26,574 bases of DNA from Phascolarctobacterium_B sp045598345 (lineage in GTDB: Bacteria > Bacillota > Negativicutes > Acidaminococcales > Acidaminococcaceae): assembly GCA_045598345.1 (NCBI GenBank), contig JAZLLX010000089.1:1-26574 (forward strand), written 5' to 3'. Shown here piece after piece: positions 13,061 through 20,798 of this stretch (position 1 is its first letter; every line of letters begins with the position of its first letter). Under the pieces are notes generated by a model. The model had not been told where the DNA came from, made no database searches, and worked only from the letters and a program-made list of their open reading frames with translations. Made by a program: the position numbers and the translations under genes.

Positions 13061-13729
13061 ATGGATTATGAATTTATTGTCAACAGCATACCGCTTTATG
13101 TGAAGGCCGCTGAGTTAACCTTGATACTCAGTTTTTGGGGTATTCTTTTCAGCGTGGTTTTGGGCATTATTTGTGCAGTGGTGGAGTTCTACAAAGTTCC
13201 CGTATTGAAAACTGTTGTGAAAATATATGTGGAAATCAGCAGAAACACTCCTTTGCTCATCCAACTGTTTTTCCTTTACTATGGGCTGACCCAGTTCGGT
13301 ATCCGTCTTGAGGCGGAAACCTGTGCGGTTGTAGGTTTGACATTTTTAGGCGGTTCCTATATGGCGGAGGCATTGCGGAGCGGTTTGGATGCGGTTCAAA
13401 AAATCCAGATTGAATCCGGCCTTTCCATCGGGCTGACCAGAATGCAGTTAATGCGTTATATCATTCTGCCCCAGGCGGTGGGTGTGGCGGTGCCTTCCTT
13501 GGCCGCCAATGCCATTTTCCTGATGAAGGAAACCAGCGTGGTGAGTGCCATTGCCTTGGCGGATTTGATGTTTGTGGCAAAGGACTTGATAGGCATGTAC
13601 TACAGGACCAGTGAGGCGCTTTTGATGCTGGTCATTGCTTATCTGATAATTTTGTTGCCCGTCAGTATTGGGTTCACTCTCTTGGAGAGGAGGTTGCGGC
13701 GTCATGGACTCGGCACTAATGATATTTGA
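13061..13729 (+). CDS. Amino acid (predicted cysteine) ABC transporter permease 1
   Basis: This 222-aa inner-membrane permease belongs to the HisM/GlnP family of polar amino acid ABC importers. About five hydrophobic helices are visible, starting with AAELTLILSFWGILFSVVLG. The conserved cytoplasmic coupling segment ESGLSIGLTRMQLMRYIILP contacts the ATPase. The ATG at 13061 (MDYEFIVNSIPLY) is preferred over an in-frame ATG at 13013, because the extra residues come from DNA just downstream of a repeat. The ribosome binding site is weak (GTGAG). It overlaps the second permease by 26 nt. The cysteine assignment comes from the binding protein and the leader peptide. Confidence 0.92.
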   Translation: MDYEFIVNSIPLYVKAAELTLILSFWGILFSVVLGIICAVVEFYKVPVLKTVVKIYVEISRNTPLLIQLFFLYYGLTQFGIRLEAETCAVVGLTFLGGSYMAEALRSGLDAVQKIQIESGLSIGLTRMQLMRYIILPQAVGVAVPSLAANAIFLMKETSVVSAIALADLMFVAKDLIGMYYRTSEALLMLVIAYLIILLPVSIGFTLLERRLRRHGLGTNDI

Positions 13730-14384
13730 CGGGGCCAACTTCAGCCGGCTTTTGGGCGGACTGGGAGTAAGTTTGCGGATTGCGGTCTTGGCAGTAATTA
13801 TTTCTGTTTTCGGCGGTGTGCTTTTCGGCATGCTGATGAATTCCAAAAATGCTTTCATCCGTGCCTGCTGCCGGGTAATTTTGGAAACCGTGCGGATTGT
13901 GCCGCAACTGGTTTGGCTTTTCGTATTTTATTTTGAAATGACCAAGGCCTTTCACATTCATTTGGATGCGGAAGTGGCAAGTGTTATTGTTTTCAGTTTG
14001 TGGGGCATTGCGGAAATGGGTGATTTGGTGCGGGGCGCCATTACTTCCCTGCCCTTGCACCAGTGGCAGTCCGGCAGGGCTATCGGCTTGACTAAAACCC
14101 AATTATATCGTTATATCATTCTGCCTCAGGCGGTACGCCGTCTGCTGCCTCCGGCAATTAACCTTGTAACCCGTATGATTAAAACAACTTCTTTGGTTGT
14201 CCTGATTGGGGTAATTGAGGTTTTGAAGGTGGGGCAGCAGGTGATTGAGGTAAGCATTTTTAGCGCGCCAACTGCCGCCTTTTGGGTCTATGGTTTTATT
14301 TTCTTTTTGTATTTTATCGTTTGCTGGCCGGTGTCGCTGGCGGCAAAGAAATTAGAGCAATACTGGGCTCGCAGAGGAGTATAA
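13704..14384 (+). CDS. Amino acid (predicted cysteine) ABC transporter permease 2
   Basis: This 226-aa HisM/GlnP-type permease is a partner of the upstream one. It is hydrophobic throughout, with the coupling segment GRAIGLTKTQLYRYIILPQA followed by VRRLLPP and a C-terminal helix WVYGFIFFLYFIVCWPVSLA. The ATG at 13704 has GAGGAGG 10 nt upstream; an in-frame ATG 36 nt earlier lacks one. The start lies inside the end of permease 1, so the two are probably translationally coupled and form a heterodimeric channel. The ATPase gene starts one base after its stop. Confidence 0.92.
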   Translation: MDSALMIFDGANFSRLLGGLGVSLRIAVLAVIISVFGGVLFGMLMNSKNAFIRACCRVILETVRIVPQLVWLFVFYFEMTKAFHIHLDAEVASVIVFSLWGIAEMGDLVRGAITSLPLHQWQSGRAIGLTKTQLYRYIILPQAVRRLLPPAINLVTRMIKTTSLVVLIGVIEVLKVGQQVIEVSIFSAPTAAFWVYGFIFFLYFIVCWPVSLAAKKLEQYWARRGV

Positions 14385-14385
14385 A

Positions 14386-15135
14386 ATGACTGAGGAAAAA
14401 ATTCTTTTGGAAGTAAAACATTTGCAAAAAAGTTATGGGGAGCAGGGGGTGCTGAAGGATGTATCTCTCAGTGTCCGACAGGGGGAAGTCATTGTTTTGG
14501 TAGGTCCCTCCGGTTGTGGCAAGTCCACATTCTTACGATGTTTGAACGGGCTTGAGCAATATCAGGGCGGGGAAATTCTTTTGGACGGTGTGCCTGTTCC
14601 GGCGGAGGAAAAGGATTGGCCGGTCATCCGGCAAAAGATTGGCATGGTGTTCCAGTCCTACGATTTGTTCCCCCACATGACGGTTTTGGAAAATGTTTTG
14701 CTGGGACCCATGAAGGTGCAGAACCGCAGCCGTGAAGATGCCTTGAAGGAAGCCCAAGCCCTTTTGGAAAGAGTCGGTCTTTGGGACAGACGGGATGCTT
14801 ATCCTGCCGAATTGTCAGGGGGGCAGAAACAGCGTATAGCCATTGTGCGGGCTCTCTGTATGAATCCCGAAATTATGCTCTTTGACGAAGTTACCGCATC
14901 CCTTGACCCGGAAATGGTACGGGAAGTTCTGGACGTGATGCTGGAACTGGCAAGGCAGGGTATGACCATGATTATCGTGACCCACGAAATGAGTTTTGCC
15001 AAGGCGGTGGCGGACAGGGTGCTGTTCCTTGACGGGGGGATTGTGGTTGAGGAAAACAATGCCAAAGAATTTTTTAACAATCCCAAAACAGAACGTGCCC
15101 AACGGTTTTTGGACACCTTCAATTTTGAAGAGTAG
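14386..15135 (+). CDS. Amino acid (predicted cysteine) ABC transporter ATP-binding protein
   Basis: This 249-aa ABC ATPase belongs to the GlnQ/HisP class. It has Walker A GPSGCGKST at residues 40-48, a Q-loop in GMVFQSYDLFPHMTVLENV, the signature LSGGQKQRIAIVRAL starting at residue 143, Walker B IMLFDEVTASLDPE near 163-176, and the switch His in IIVTHEMSF. The common DEPTSALD sequence is replaced by DEVTASLD, which keeps the catalytic Glu. It energises the two permeases encoded immediately upstream, and a gene for the binding protein follows 23 nt downstream. Confidence 0.95.
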   Translation: MTEEKILLEVKHLQKSYGEQGVLKDVSLSVRQGEVIVLVGPSGCGKSTFLRCLNGLEQYQGGEILLDGVPVPAEEKDWPVIRQKIGMVFQSYDLFPHMTVLENVLLGPMKVQNRSREDALKEAQALLERVGLWDRRDAYPAELSGGQKQRIAIVRALCMNPEIMLFDEVTASLDPEMVREVLDVMLELARQGMTMIIVTHEMSFAKAVADRVLFLDGGIVVEENNAKEFFNNPKTERAQRFLDTFNFEE

Positions 15136-15158
15136 GAAAGTAGGAAGGAGAATTCAAA

Positions 15159-15995
15159 ATGAAAAAATTTGTGAGGTTTTTTGCAGTAGGTATGTTGGCG
15201 GTTTTCGCCGCTTTGGCACTGACCGGTTGCGGCGGTGAGAAGAAAGCCAACGGGCCTGAAGAATTGAAGAAATTAGGAAAAATCCGGGTGGCGGTTTTCA
15301 GCGATAAAATTCCTTTCGGATATGTGGACAAAAATGGTGTGAACAGGGGCTATGATGTCTATTTTGCCCGCCGCATTGCCAAGGATTTGCTGGGTGATGA
15401 AAACAAGGTGGAATTTGTTTTGACAGAGGCGGCTGCCCGTACGGAAGTTTTGGAAGCGGACAAGGTGGATTTGGTTCTGGCTAATTTCACGGTTACCAAA
15501 GAACGGGCGGAGCGGGTTGATTTCTGCCTTCCCTATATGAAATGTATGTTGGGTGTGGTTTCCAAGGATGGTGCAATTACGGATGTGGCACAGCTGAAGG
15601 GCAAGAAACTGATTGTGAACAAGGGCACCACAGCGGAAATTTATTTCACCAAGAAACATCCTGAAATTGAACTGTTGAAATATGACCAGAACACGGAGGC
15701 CTTCCAGGCATTGAAGGACGGCAGGGGTGCGGCTTTGGCACATGACAATACGGAAGTATTTGCCTGGGCAAACAGGAATAAGGGTTACAAATGTGGCATT
15801 GAGAATTTAGGTTCTTTGGACGCCATTGCCCCGGCGGTAAAGAAGGGCAACAAGGCACTTTTGGACTGGGTAAATCAGGAGATTGTTGCCTTGGGCAAGG
15901 AAAACTTTTTCCACAAGGCATTTGAGGCGGAATTAAAGAAGGACTTTGGCTCCGTAAGTCCCGAAAGCGTTGTAGTAGAAGGCGGAAAGATGTAG
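15159..15995 (+). CDS. CjaA-like cysteine-binding lipoprotein of the ABC transporter
   Basis: This 278-aa solute-binding protein has an N-terminal signal, MKKFVRFF followed by a hydrophobic stretch, and a lipobox LTGC with the lipidated Cys at residue 24. The mature protein resembles the Campylobacter cysteine-binding protein CjaA/Cj0982. Similar stretches are IRVAVFSDKIPFGYVDKNG, DLVLANFTVTKERAERVDFC, NKGTTAEIYFTKKHPEIELL, KYDQNTEAFQAL and a C-terminal VVVEGGK. This similarity is from memory, not an alignment. A strong AGGAGA ribosome binding site precedes the ATG. It ends the transport operon; rsmE begins 4 nt after the stop. Confidence 0.9.
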   Translation: MKKFVRFFAVGMLAVFAALALTGCGGEKKANGPEELKKLGKIRVAVFSDKIPFGYVDKNGVNRGYDVYFARRIAKDLLGDENKVEFVLTEAAARTEVLEADKVDLVLANFTVTKERAERVDFCLPYMKCMLGVVSKDGAITDVAQLKGKKLIVNKGTTAEIYFTKKHPEIELLKYDQNTEAFQALKDGRGAALAHDNTEVFAWANRNKGYKCGIENLGSLDAIAPAVKKGNKALLDWVNQEIVALGKENFFHKAFEAELKKDFGSVSPESVVVEGGKM

Positions 15996-15999
15996 GAAT

Positions 16000-16719
16000 A
16001 TGCACAGGTTTTTTGTTGAAGAGGATTATGCAAAAATAATAACTTTGGAGGGCAAACTGGCACATCATATCGGCACGGTTTTGCGTATGACTGTGGGTGA
16101 AGAACTGGAACTGGTCTTTGATGACGGTGTGATTGCCAGATGCACTTTGCAAAGTTTTGAGAAGAACAGGGTAACTGTTGCCGCAGGGGAAATTCTTGCT
16201 CAAGGTAATGAACCGTCCGTTCAAGTCACATTGGGACAGGGGCTTGCCAAGGGTGAGAAAATGGATTTGGTGGTGCAGAAAGCCGTAGAGGTTGGTGCCA
16301 CCACGATTATTCCCTTGGCTTTGGAAAACAGTGTGGCACGTTTTGATGCCACACGTTCCCGAAAGAAGGTGGAGCGTTGGCAGAAGATTGCTTTGGAAGC
16401 GGCCCAGCAGTCCAAACGGGATATGATTCCCAAAGTGGAGCCGGTGCAGAATTTGCAACAGGCATTGACAAATGACCATGATTTGATTATTATGGCTTAT
16501 GAAGGGGAAACCAGTGTTACTCTAAAAGATGTTTTGGCAGGGCAAAAGTTTCAAAAGATACTTTTGCTGATTGGCCCGGAAGGCGGCTTTACGGAAGAAG
16601 AAGTGGAACTTTGCCGCAGCAAGGGGGCAAGGACTGTGACCTTGGGCCGCCGCATCCTGCGTACGGAAACAGCAGGAATTGTGGCCTTAAGTTGCATATT
16701 CTACGAATATGGGGGTTAG
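16000..16719 (+). CDS. rsmE: 16S rRNA (uracil1498-N3)-methyltransferase RsmE
   Basis: This 239-aa SPOUT-class methyltransferase begins MHRFFVEED with HHIGTVLRMTVGEELELVFD, the PUA-like RNA-binding N-terminal region. It ends with the SAM-binding knot LLIGPEGGFTEEEVELC and TLGRRILRTETAGIVAL. These are standard RsmE motifs, and the length is typical. It methylates U1498 of 16S rRNA. It sits 4 nt downstream of the transporter's binding-protein gene, so it may be cotranscribed, although the function is unrelated. A repeat element starts about 65 nt after the stop. Confidence 0.95.
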   Translation: MHRFFVEEDYAKIITLEGKLAHHIGTVLRMTVGEELELVFDDGVIARCTLQSFEKNRVTVAAGEILAQGNEPSVQVTLGQGLAKGEKMDLVVQKAVEVGATTIIPLALENSVARFDATRSRKKVERWQKIALEAAQQSKRDMIPKVEPVQNLQQALTNDHDLIIMAYEGETSVTLKDVLAGQKFQKILLLIGPEGGFTEEEVELCRSKGARTVTLGRRILRTETAGIVALSCIFYEYGG

Positions 16720-16782
16720 GTATCAGGTTTCAGGCGTCAGGGATTAGGGTTTAGGGGAATGAGTAATTAGTAATGAGTAATT
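16720..16782. repeat. Filler block downstream of rsmE
   Basis: Two types of imperfect tandem words follow each other: CAGGTTTCAGGCGTCAGGG / ATTAGGGTTTAGGGG, then AATGAGTAATTAGTAATGAG. The block runs straight into the left end at 16783. Confidence 0.55.
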
Positions 16783-16910
16783 ATGGTAAGATGTTCCAGT
16801 GATTATAATTGGGTTTCAGGTGTGTGGGGTTATGCGAGCCCTCGTCCGCCCATAAAGGGGCGGGGGACCGACACAGTTTTTAAGGTCGGTGGTGGGGTGA
16901 GCAATTAGGA
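16783..16910 (+). repeat. Core B element, left arm flanking the DUF559 gene
   Basis: The left end is at 16783-16807 (ATGTTCCAGTGATTATA variant), followed by core B with CCGCCC/GGGCGG and ACCGAC/GTCGGT stems, ending GTGAGCAATTA at 16907. Bases 16844-16907 are the near inverse of 17265-17331 on the other side of the endonuclease gene. The AGGA directly after the core (16907-16910) serves as the ribosome binding site of that gene. Confidence 0.75.
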
Positions 16911-16914
16911 TGAT

Positions 16915-17304
16915 ATGTTGCAAAGAAAAAAATCATTAAATATTTATGCTCAAGAACTTCGCAAAAATATGACACCATGGGAAAGAAAACTATGGTTTAT
17001 GTTTTTACAGAAATATCCCTTGAGATTTAAAAGACAATACATCATTGGTAATTATATTGCAGATTTTTATTGTGAGAAAGCAAATTTGGTTATTGAATTG
17101 GATGGTAGCGGGCATTATCAGGATAAACAAAAACAATATGACAGATATAGAGATGATGCAATGGAATTGAAAGGAATAAAGGTTATTAGGATAAGTAATT
17201 TAGACATAGATAAAAATTTTGAAGGCGTATGCCATTGGATAGATGAACTTGCAGGGGGTGTACTTAATTGCTCACCCCACCACCGTCAAGACAGTTTGTC
17301 TTGA
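16915..17304 (+). CDS. DUF559 (Vsr-like fold) endonuclease-domain protein, 129 aa
   Basis: The protein matches DUF559, a small PD-(D/E)XK / very-short-patch-repair-like nuclease family. It shows the N-terminal NMTPWERKLWFMFLQ motif (E23) and the core YIADFYCEKANLVIELDGSG, with D50, E61 and D63 as likely metal ligands, then the 'I.VIRI.N..I' strand near residues 88-96. The domain ends near residue 112. Residues about 117-129 (LNCSPHHRQDSLS) are encoded by the right-hand inverted copy of core B. The ATG has AGGA only 4 nt upstream. The coding sequence is markedly A-rich compared with rsmE and mtaB, fitting foreign origin. Biological role of DUF559 proteins is not well established. Confidence 0.85.
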   Translation: MLQRKKSLNIYAQELRKNMTPWERKLWFMFLQKYPLRFKRQYIIGNYIADFYCEKANLVIELDGSGHYQDKQKQYDRYRDDAMELKGIKVIRISNLDIDKNFEGVCHWIDELAGGVLNCSPHHRQDSLS

Positions 17305-17331
17305 CGGTCCCCCGCCCCTTTAGGGGCGGAC
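17265..17331 (-). repeat. Inverted core B copy, right arm flanking the DUF559 gene
   Basis: This is core B in reverse orientation, without a terminal end. Its third stem is longer than in other copies: ACCGTCAAGAC (17282-17292) pairs perfectly with GTCTTGACGGT (17298-17308), and the CCGCCCC...GGGGCGG stem is also kept. It overlaps the last 40 nt of the DUF559 coding sequence and lies 35 nt upstream of the mtaB start. Confidence 0.75.
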
Positions 17332-17366
17332 AAGCAAACTCTTATTTTTCTAACATCCGACAAGCA

Positions 17367-18659
17367 ATGAAAACTATCGCATTCTACACCCTTGGCTGCA
17401 AGGTGAATCAGGCGGATACGGCCAGTATGGAAACCTTGTTCAGGCAGGCGGGCTACACAGTTAAAGATTTTGCAGAGAAGGCAGATGTGTATTTAATCAA
17501 CACCTGCGTTGTTACCAATATGGGGCAACGGAAAAGCCGGCAGATTATCAACCGCGCCATCCGCTTCAACCCCAATGCCCTTATTGTTGTTACAGGTTGT
17601 TATGCCCAGATTGCTTCCGAAAAACTGGAGCAAATAGAGGGTGTTGATGTAATTGTGGGCAATCAGGACAGAAGCAGGATTGTTGAACTGGTTTCTCAAA
17701 AATTAAACGCCGTCAAGTCCTTTGACAAACCCTGTTTTGAGGAACTTCCTGCGGGGGATGTGGGGGGTAGGACCCGTGCCTTTTTGAAAATTCAAGAAGG
17801 ATGTAACCAGTTTTGCACTTATTGCATTATTCCCTATGCCAGAGGCCCTTTGCGTTCCCGCAGTTTGGCGAACATCAAAGAAGAAATTACCAAACTTGTG
17901 GGCAGGGGTTATCAGGAAATTGTGCTTATCGGTATTCACCTTGGCTGTTATGGCAAGGAGGACGGCACGAAAACCCTTTTCAGTGCAGTTGAAACTGCCC
18001 TTGCAGTTCCTAACTTGGCACGCTTGCGTTTGGGGTCATTGGAGTCCGTGGAGGTGGAGGATGAACTGCTTGAATTGATGAGTAAATCGGAGCGTCTCTG
18101 TCATCATTTGCATTTGCCGTTGCAAAGCGGCTGTGACAAGATTTTGGCCACCATGCACAGACCCTATGACACGAAAAAGTTTCAGACATTGATAGAAAAT
18201 ATCCGCAAGAAAATTCCCGACATTGCCATTACTACTGACGTGATTGTGGGTTTTCCCGGGGAAACTGAAGCGGACTTTAAGGATACTTGTGAATTTGTAC
18301 AAAAGATTGGTTTTGCCAAAATGCACATTTTCCCATTCAGCAAAAGGGAAGGCACTCCGGCGGCGGCCATGCCTAACCAACTGACGGAGGCGGAAAAGGC
18401 GGGACGGGCGGAAAAATTGGCAAAAATTGATGCCGCCATGCAACAGGATTTTATGAAAAAAATGGTGGGTACGGAGGTTACAGTTCTCTTTGAAGAAACG
18501 GCGGGGGACGGCTGTATGGAAGGCCTCAGCGGAAATTACCAAAGAGTGAAATGCCCCGGCGGCAGGGAATTAAACAACCAAATTGCCCGTGTAAAAATCA
18601 CCGGCCTCGAAGGTGAATTTTTGACGGGTGAAATAAAAGAAATTATGAGAAAGGAATGA
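17367..18659 (+). CDS. mtaB: tRNA t6A37 methylthiotransferase MtaB
   Basis: This 430-aa radical SAM enzyme converts t6A37 to ms2t6A in ANN-decoding tRNAs. The N-terminal MTTase domain starts MKTIAFYTLGCKVNQ and has three cluster Cys (C11, C47, C78). The radical SAM cluster is CNQFCTYC (C146, C150, C153), followed by ARGPLRSRS typical of MtaB, and a C-terminal TRAM-like domain ends the protein. The ATG at 17367 is chosen because the 33 in-frame codons before it are encoded by the inverted core B repeat. The ribosome binding site is poor, so the repeat may have replaced the native leader. The stop overlaps the ATG of the HIT reading frame. Confidence 0.94.
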   Translation: MKTIAFYTLGCKVNQADTASMETLFRQAGYTVKDFAEKADVYLINTCVVTNMGQRKSRQIINRAIRFNPNALIVVTGCYAQIASEKLEQIEGVDVIVGNQDRSRIVELVSQKLNAVKSFDKPCFEELPAGDVGGRTRAFLKIQEGCNQFCTYCIIPYARGPLRSRSLANIKEEITKLVGRGYQEIVLIGIHLGCYGKEDGTKTLFSAVETALAVPNLARLRLGSLESVEVEDELLELMSKSERLCHHLHLPLQSGCDKILATMHRPYDTKKFQTLIENIRKKIPDIAITTDVIVGFPGETEADFKDTCEFVQKIGFAKMHIFPFSKREGTPAAAMPNQLTEAEKAGRAEKLAKIDAAMQQDFMKKMVGTEVTVLFEETAGDGCMEGLSGNYQRVKCPGGRELNNQIARVKITGLEGEFLTGEIKEIMRKE

Positions 18660-18664
18660 AAAAA

Positions 18665-19000
18665 ATGAGCGATTGTATTTTTTGCAAAATCATCAACGGG
18701 GAGATTCCCTGTGACAAGGTCTATGAAGATGACCAGATGATTGCCATTAAGGATGTGGCACCGGTGGCACCGGTTCATGTGCTGCTGATTCCCAAAAAGC
18801 ATGTTCCCAATATTTTGTCCACGGAGGCGGATTTGCGTCTGCATTTGTCCGCCAAAATGAAGGAACTTGTAAAAAAATTGGGGGTTGAGGAAAAGGGCTT
18901 CCGCCTGGTTATCAATACAGGTGCGGACGGCGGACAGACCGTTGAACATTTGCACATTCACCTTATCGGGGGAAAAATTTTAGGTTGGCCTCCCTGTTAA
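18665..19000 (+). CDS. HIT-family nucleotide hydrolase/transferase (HinT-like)
   Basis: This 111-aa protein starts MSDCIFCKIINGEIPC. It has the CxxC pair (C4, C7) of zinc-type HinT proteins and the histidine triad EHLHIHLIGGK (H95, H97, H99), ending LGWPPC. HinT enzymes hydrolyse purine nucleoside phosphoramidates. The ATG at 18665 is preferred over one at 18656: AAGGA (18650-18654) is 10 nt from the former but only 1 nt from the latter. It follows mtaB directly and is followed by the rpsU promoter, so it probably ends the mtaB transcript. Confidence 0.93.
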   Translation: MSDCIFCKIINGEIPCDKVYEDDQMIAIKDVAPVAPVHVLLIPKKHVPNILSTEADLRLHLSAKMKELVKKLGVEEKGFRLVINTGADGGQTVEHLHIHLIGGKILGWPPC

Positions 19001-19003
19001 CAC

Positions 19004-19032
19004 TTGACAAGAAGTTTAATAGGATATATAAT
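19004..19032 (+). promoter_or_regulatory. Perfect consensus sigma-A promoter of rpsU-yqeY
   Basis: TTGACA (19004-19009) and TATAAT (19027-19032) are both perfect and separated by exactly 17 bp. The transcript would start near 19039 and has a roughly 75-nt leader. That leader contains a small hairpin TTTCTGC-aaga-GCAGGAA before the rpsU ribosome binding site. Confidence 0.92.
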
Positions 19033-19113
19033 TTACACGTCAAATTTCTGCAAGAGCAGGAACTATGATAATTTTTTTGGAAATTACCCCAAGGACGGAA
19101 GGGGGGGATAGAG

Positions 19114-19290
19114 ATGACTGAGATTAAAGTTGGCAAGAATGAAAATCTTGAGAGCGCATTACGCCGTTTCAAGAGAGCGACCCAAAAGGCAGGTATTCTT
19201 TCCGAATTAAGGAAACGCGAACATTACGACAAGCCCAGCGTTGCCCGCAAGAAAAAATCTGAAGCAGCAAGAAAACGCAAGTTCAAGTAA
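19114..19290 (+). CDS. rpsU: 30S ribosomal protein S21
   Basis: This 58-aa basic protein begins MTEIKVGKNENLESALRRFK and continues RATQKAGILSELRKREHY, with a Lys/Arg-rich C-terminus KKKSEAARKRKFK. This is the canonical bS21 pattern and length. S21 acts in the 30S subunit near the mRNA exit / anti-Shine-Dalgarno region. A G-rich ribosome binding site (GGGGGGG) precedes the ATG. It is driven by a consensus promoter and followed 14 nt later by yqeY, an order common in Firmicutes. Confidence 0.97.
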   Translation: MTEIKVGKNENLESALRRFKRATQKAGILSELRKREHYDKPSVARKKKSEAARKRKFK

Positions 19291-19304
19291 TGGAGGCGGA
19301 CTGA

Positions 19305-19754
19305 ATGTCTATTAAGGAACAGCTGACGGAGGATATGAAAACTGCCATGAAGGACCGTGAGGCGGGGAAACTTCGCCTGAGCGTTATCCGCATGGTGCGT
19401 TCCAATATCAAGAACACCGAAATTAACGAGAAACGGGAACTGAATGATGATGATGTTCTGGCAGTGTTAATGAAGGAAGTCAAAATGCGTCAGGACTCTT
19501 TGGAAGAGTTCAAAAAAGCAGACCGACAGGAGTTGGTTGCCCAGGCAGAAGAAGAAATTGCTATTTTGAAGAAATATCTTCCTGCCGCATTAAGTGATGA
19601 AGAACTGAAAGGGGTTGTTGCGGAGGTGATTGCCGAAACCGGAGCCGCCGGACCCAAGGATATGGGAAAGGTGATGCCCGCAGTAATGGCAAAAACCAAA
19701 GGCCGTGCAGACGGCAAACGCATCAGCGCTATGGTTCGTGAGTTGCTGAAATAA
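19305..19754 (+). CDS. yqeY: GatB/YqeY domain-containing protein
   Basis: This 149-aa protein starts MSIKEQLTEDMKTAMKDREA. It has the YqeY pattern throughout, including RLSVIRMVRSNIKNTEI and the tRNA-binding-like tail GPKDMGKVMPAVMAKTKGRADGK. The domain is related to the tail of GatB in the tRNA amidotransferase, but the free-standing protein's role is unclear. GGAGG lies 8 nt upstream of the ATG. Cotranscription with rpsU is likely, and a strong terminator follows. Confidence 0.94.
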   Translation: MSIKEQLTEDMKTAMKDREAGKLRLSVIRMVRSNIKNTEINEKRELNDDDVLAVLMKEVKMRQDSLEEFKKADRQELVAQAEEEIAILKKYLPAALSDEELKGVVAEVIAETGAAGPKDMGKVMPAVMAKTKGRADGKRISAMVRELLK

Positions 19755-19758
19755 TCTT

Positions 19759-19787
19759 AACCGTGCCAAGTGGCACGGTTATTTTTT
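19759..19787 (+). terminator. Intrinsic terminator after rpsU-yqeY
   Basis: AACCGTGCC (19759-19767) pairs perfectly with GGCACGGTT (19772-19780) around a 4-nt loop, followed by ATTTTTT. It separates rpsU-yqeY from floA. Confidence 0.93.
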
Positions 19788-19807
19788 AACTGAAAGGAGA
19801 ATCTGAA

Positions 19808-20797
19808 ATGGTACAACTTGTGCAGGAGTTTTTAAGCGGCGGCGGGCTCTTTGTGGTGGGGTTTGTCTGCCTGGTGATTTTTTTACATTTTGTGCCGGTG
19901 GGCCTGTGGATTACGGCTATGGCTTCCGGTGTCTTTGTGTCTATTTTTAATCTGGTGGGCATGCGGCTGAGGAACGTGGTCCCCTCCCGTATCGTACTGC
20001 CTTTAATCAGTGCGACCAAGGCGGGCCTGAATTTGAACACCAACCAGTTGGAGGCACATTACTTGGCAGGGGGCAATGTGGACCGGGTGGTGAATGCCCT
20101 GATTGCTGCCCATGGGGCCCAGATTGATTTGACTTTCCAGCGTGCCTGTGCCATTGATTTGGCAGGACGTGACGTTTTTGAGGCGGTGCAGATGAGCGTT
20201 AATCCTGAGGTTATTGAAACCCCCGTGGTTTCCGCAGTGGCAAAAGATGGCATTGAACTCAAAGTAAAAGCAAGGGTTACAGTCCGTTCCAACATTGACA
20301 GGTTGGTGGGCGGTGCCGGCGAATCCACCGTTATTGCCCGTGTAGGTGAAGGCATTGTCACCACTGTGGGTTCCAGTGAAAAGCACAGTGATGTTTTGGA
20401 AAACCCGGACTTTATTTCCAAGACCGTGCTGAGCAAGGGTCTGGACGCCGGTACGGCCTACGAAATTATTTCCATTGATATTGCGGATATTGATGTGGGC
20501 AGGAACATTGGTGCCTCCTTGCAGATTGACCAGGCGGAGGCGGACAAGCGGATTGCCCAGGCCAAGGCGGAGGAACGGCGCGCTATGGCGGTTGCCAAGG
20601 AACAGGAAATGAAGGCCTATACCCAGGAGATGGAAGCCAAGGTGGTTGAAGAACAGGCCAAAGTTCCCGAAGCGTTGGCAAAGGCCTTGCGTGAGGGCAA
20701 TTTGGGGGTAATGGATTATTACAAAATGAACAATATCAATGCGGATACGGAAATGCGGAAAAACATTGCCGCCACAAAGCCCGTAACCGAGGAGTAA
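19808..20797 (+). CDS. floA: Flotillin-like membrane-scaffold protein FloA
   Basis: This 329-aa protein matches the FloA (YqfA) family. A hydrophobic N-terminal membrane hairpin lies at about residues 10-52. It is followed by the characteristic GMRLRNVVPSRIVLPLISAT segment and the SPFH-like core QLEAHYLAGGNVDRVVNALI. An alanine/glutamate-rich coiled coil (QAEADKRIAQAKAEERRAMA) and MDYYKMNNINADTEMRKNIA close the protein. FloA organises membrane microdomains. The ribosome binding site AAGGAG is 9 nt upstream. It starts just after a terminator with no obvious promoter in the 20-nt gap, so expression by readthrough or an unseen promoter is possible. Its partner gene starts one base after the stop. 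Confidence 0.95.
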   Translation: MVQLVQEFLSGGGLFVVGFVCLVIFLHFVPVGLWITAMASGVFVSIFNLVGMRLRNVVPSRIVLPLISATKAGLNLNTNQLEAHYLAGGNVDRVVNALIAAHGAQIDLTFQRACAIDLAGRDVFEAVQMSVNPEVIETPVVSAVAKDGIELKVKARVTVRSNIDRLVGGAGESTVIARVGEGIVTTVGSSEKHSDVLENPDFISKTVLSKGLDAGTAYEIISIDIADIDVGRNIGASLQIDQAEADKRIAQAKAEERRAMAVAKEQEMKAYTQEMEAKVVEEQAKVPEALAKALREGNLGVMDYYKMNNINADTEMRKNIAATKPVTEE

Positions 20798-20798
20798 G

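Noticed and set aside
16915..17304. DUF559 protein as repair or restriction partner of the MmeI-like methyltransferase
   Set aside because: The genes are more than 8 kb apart with unrelated operons between, and the methyltransferase already has its own nuclease motif. The repeat context is the more direct explanation.
17268..17366. N-terminal extension of MtaB
   Set aside because: The 33 codons are encoded by the inverted core B repeat. MtaB homologs start at the KTIAFYTLGCKVNQ segment.
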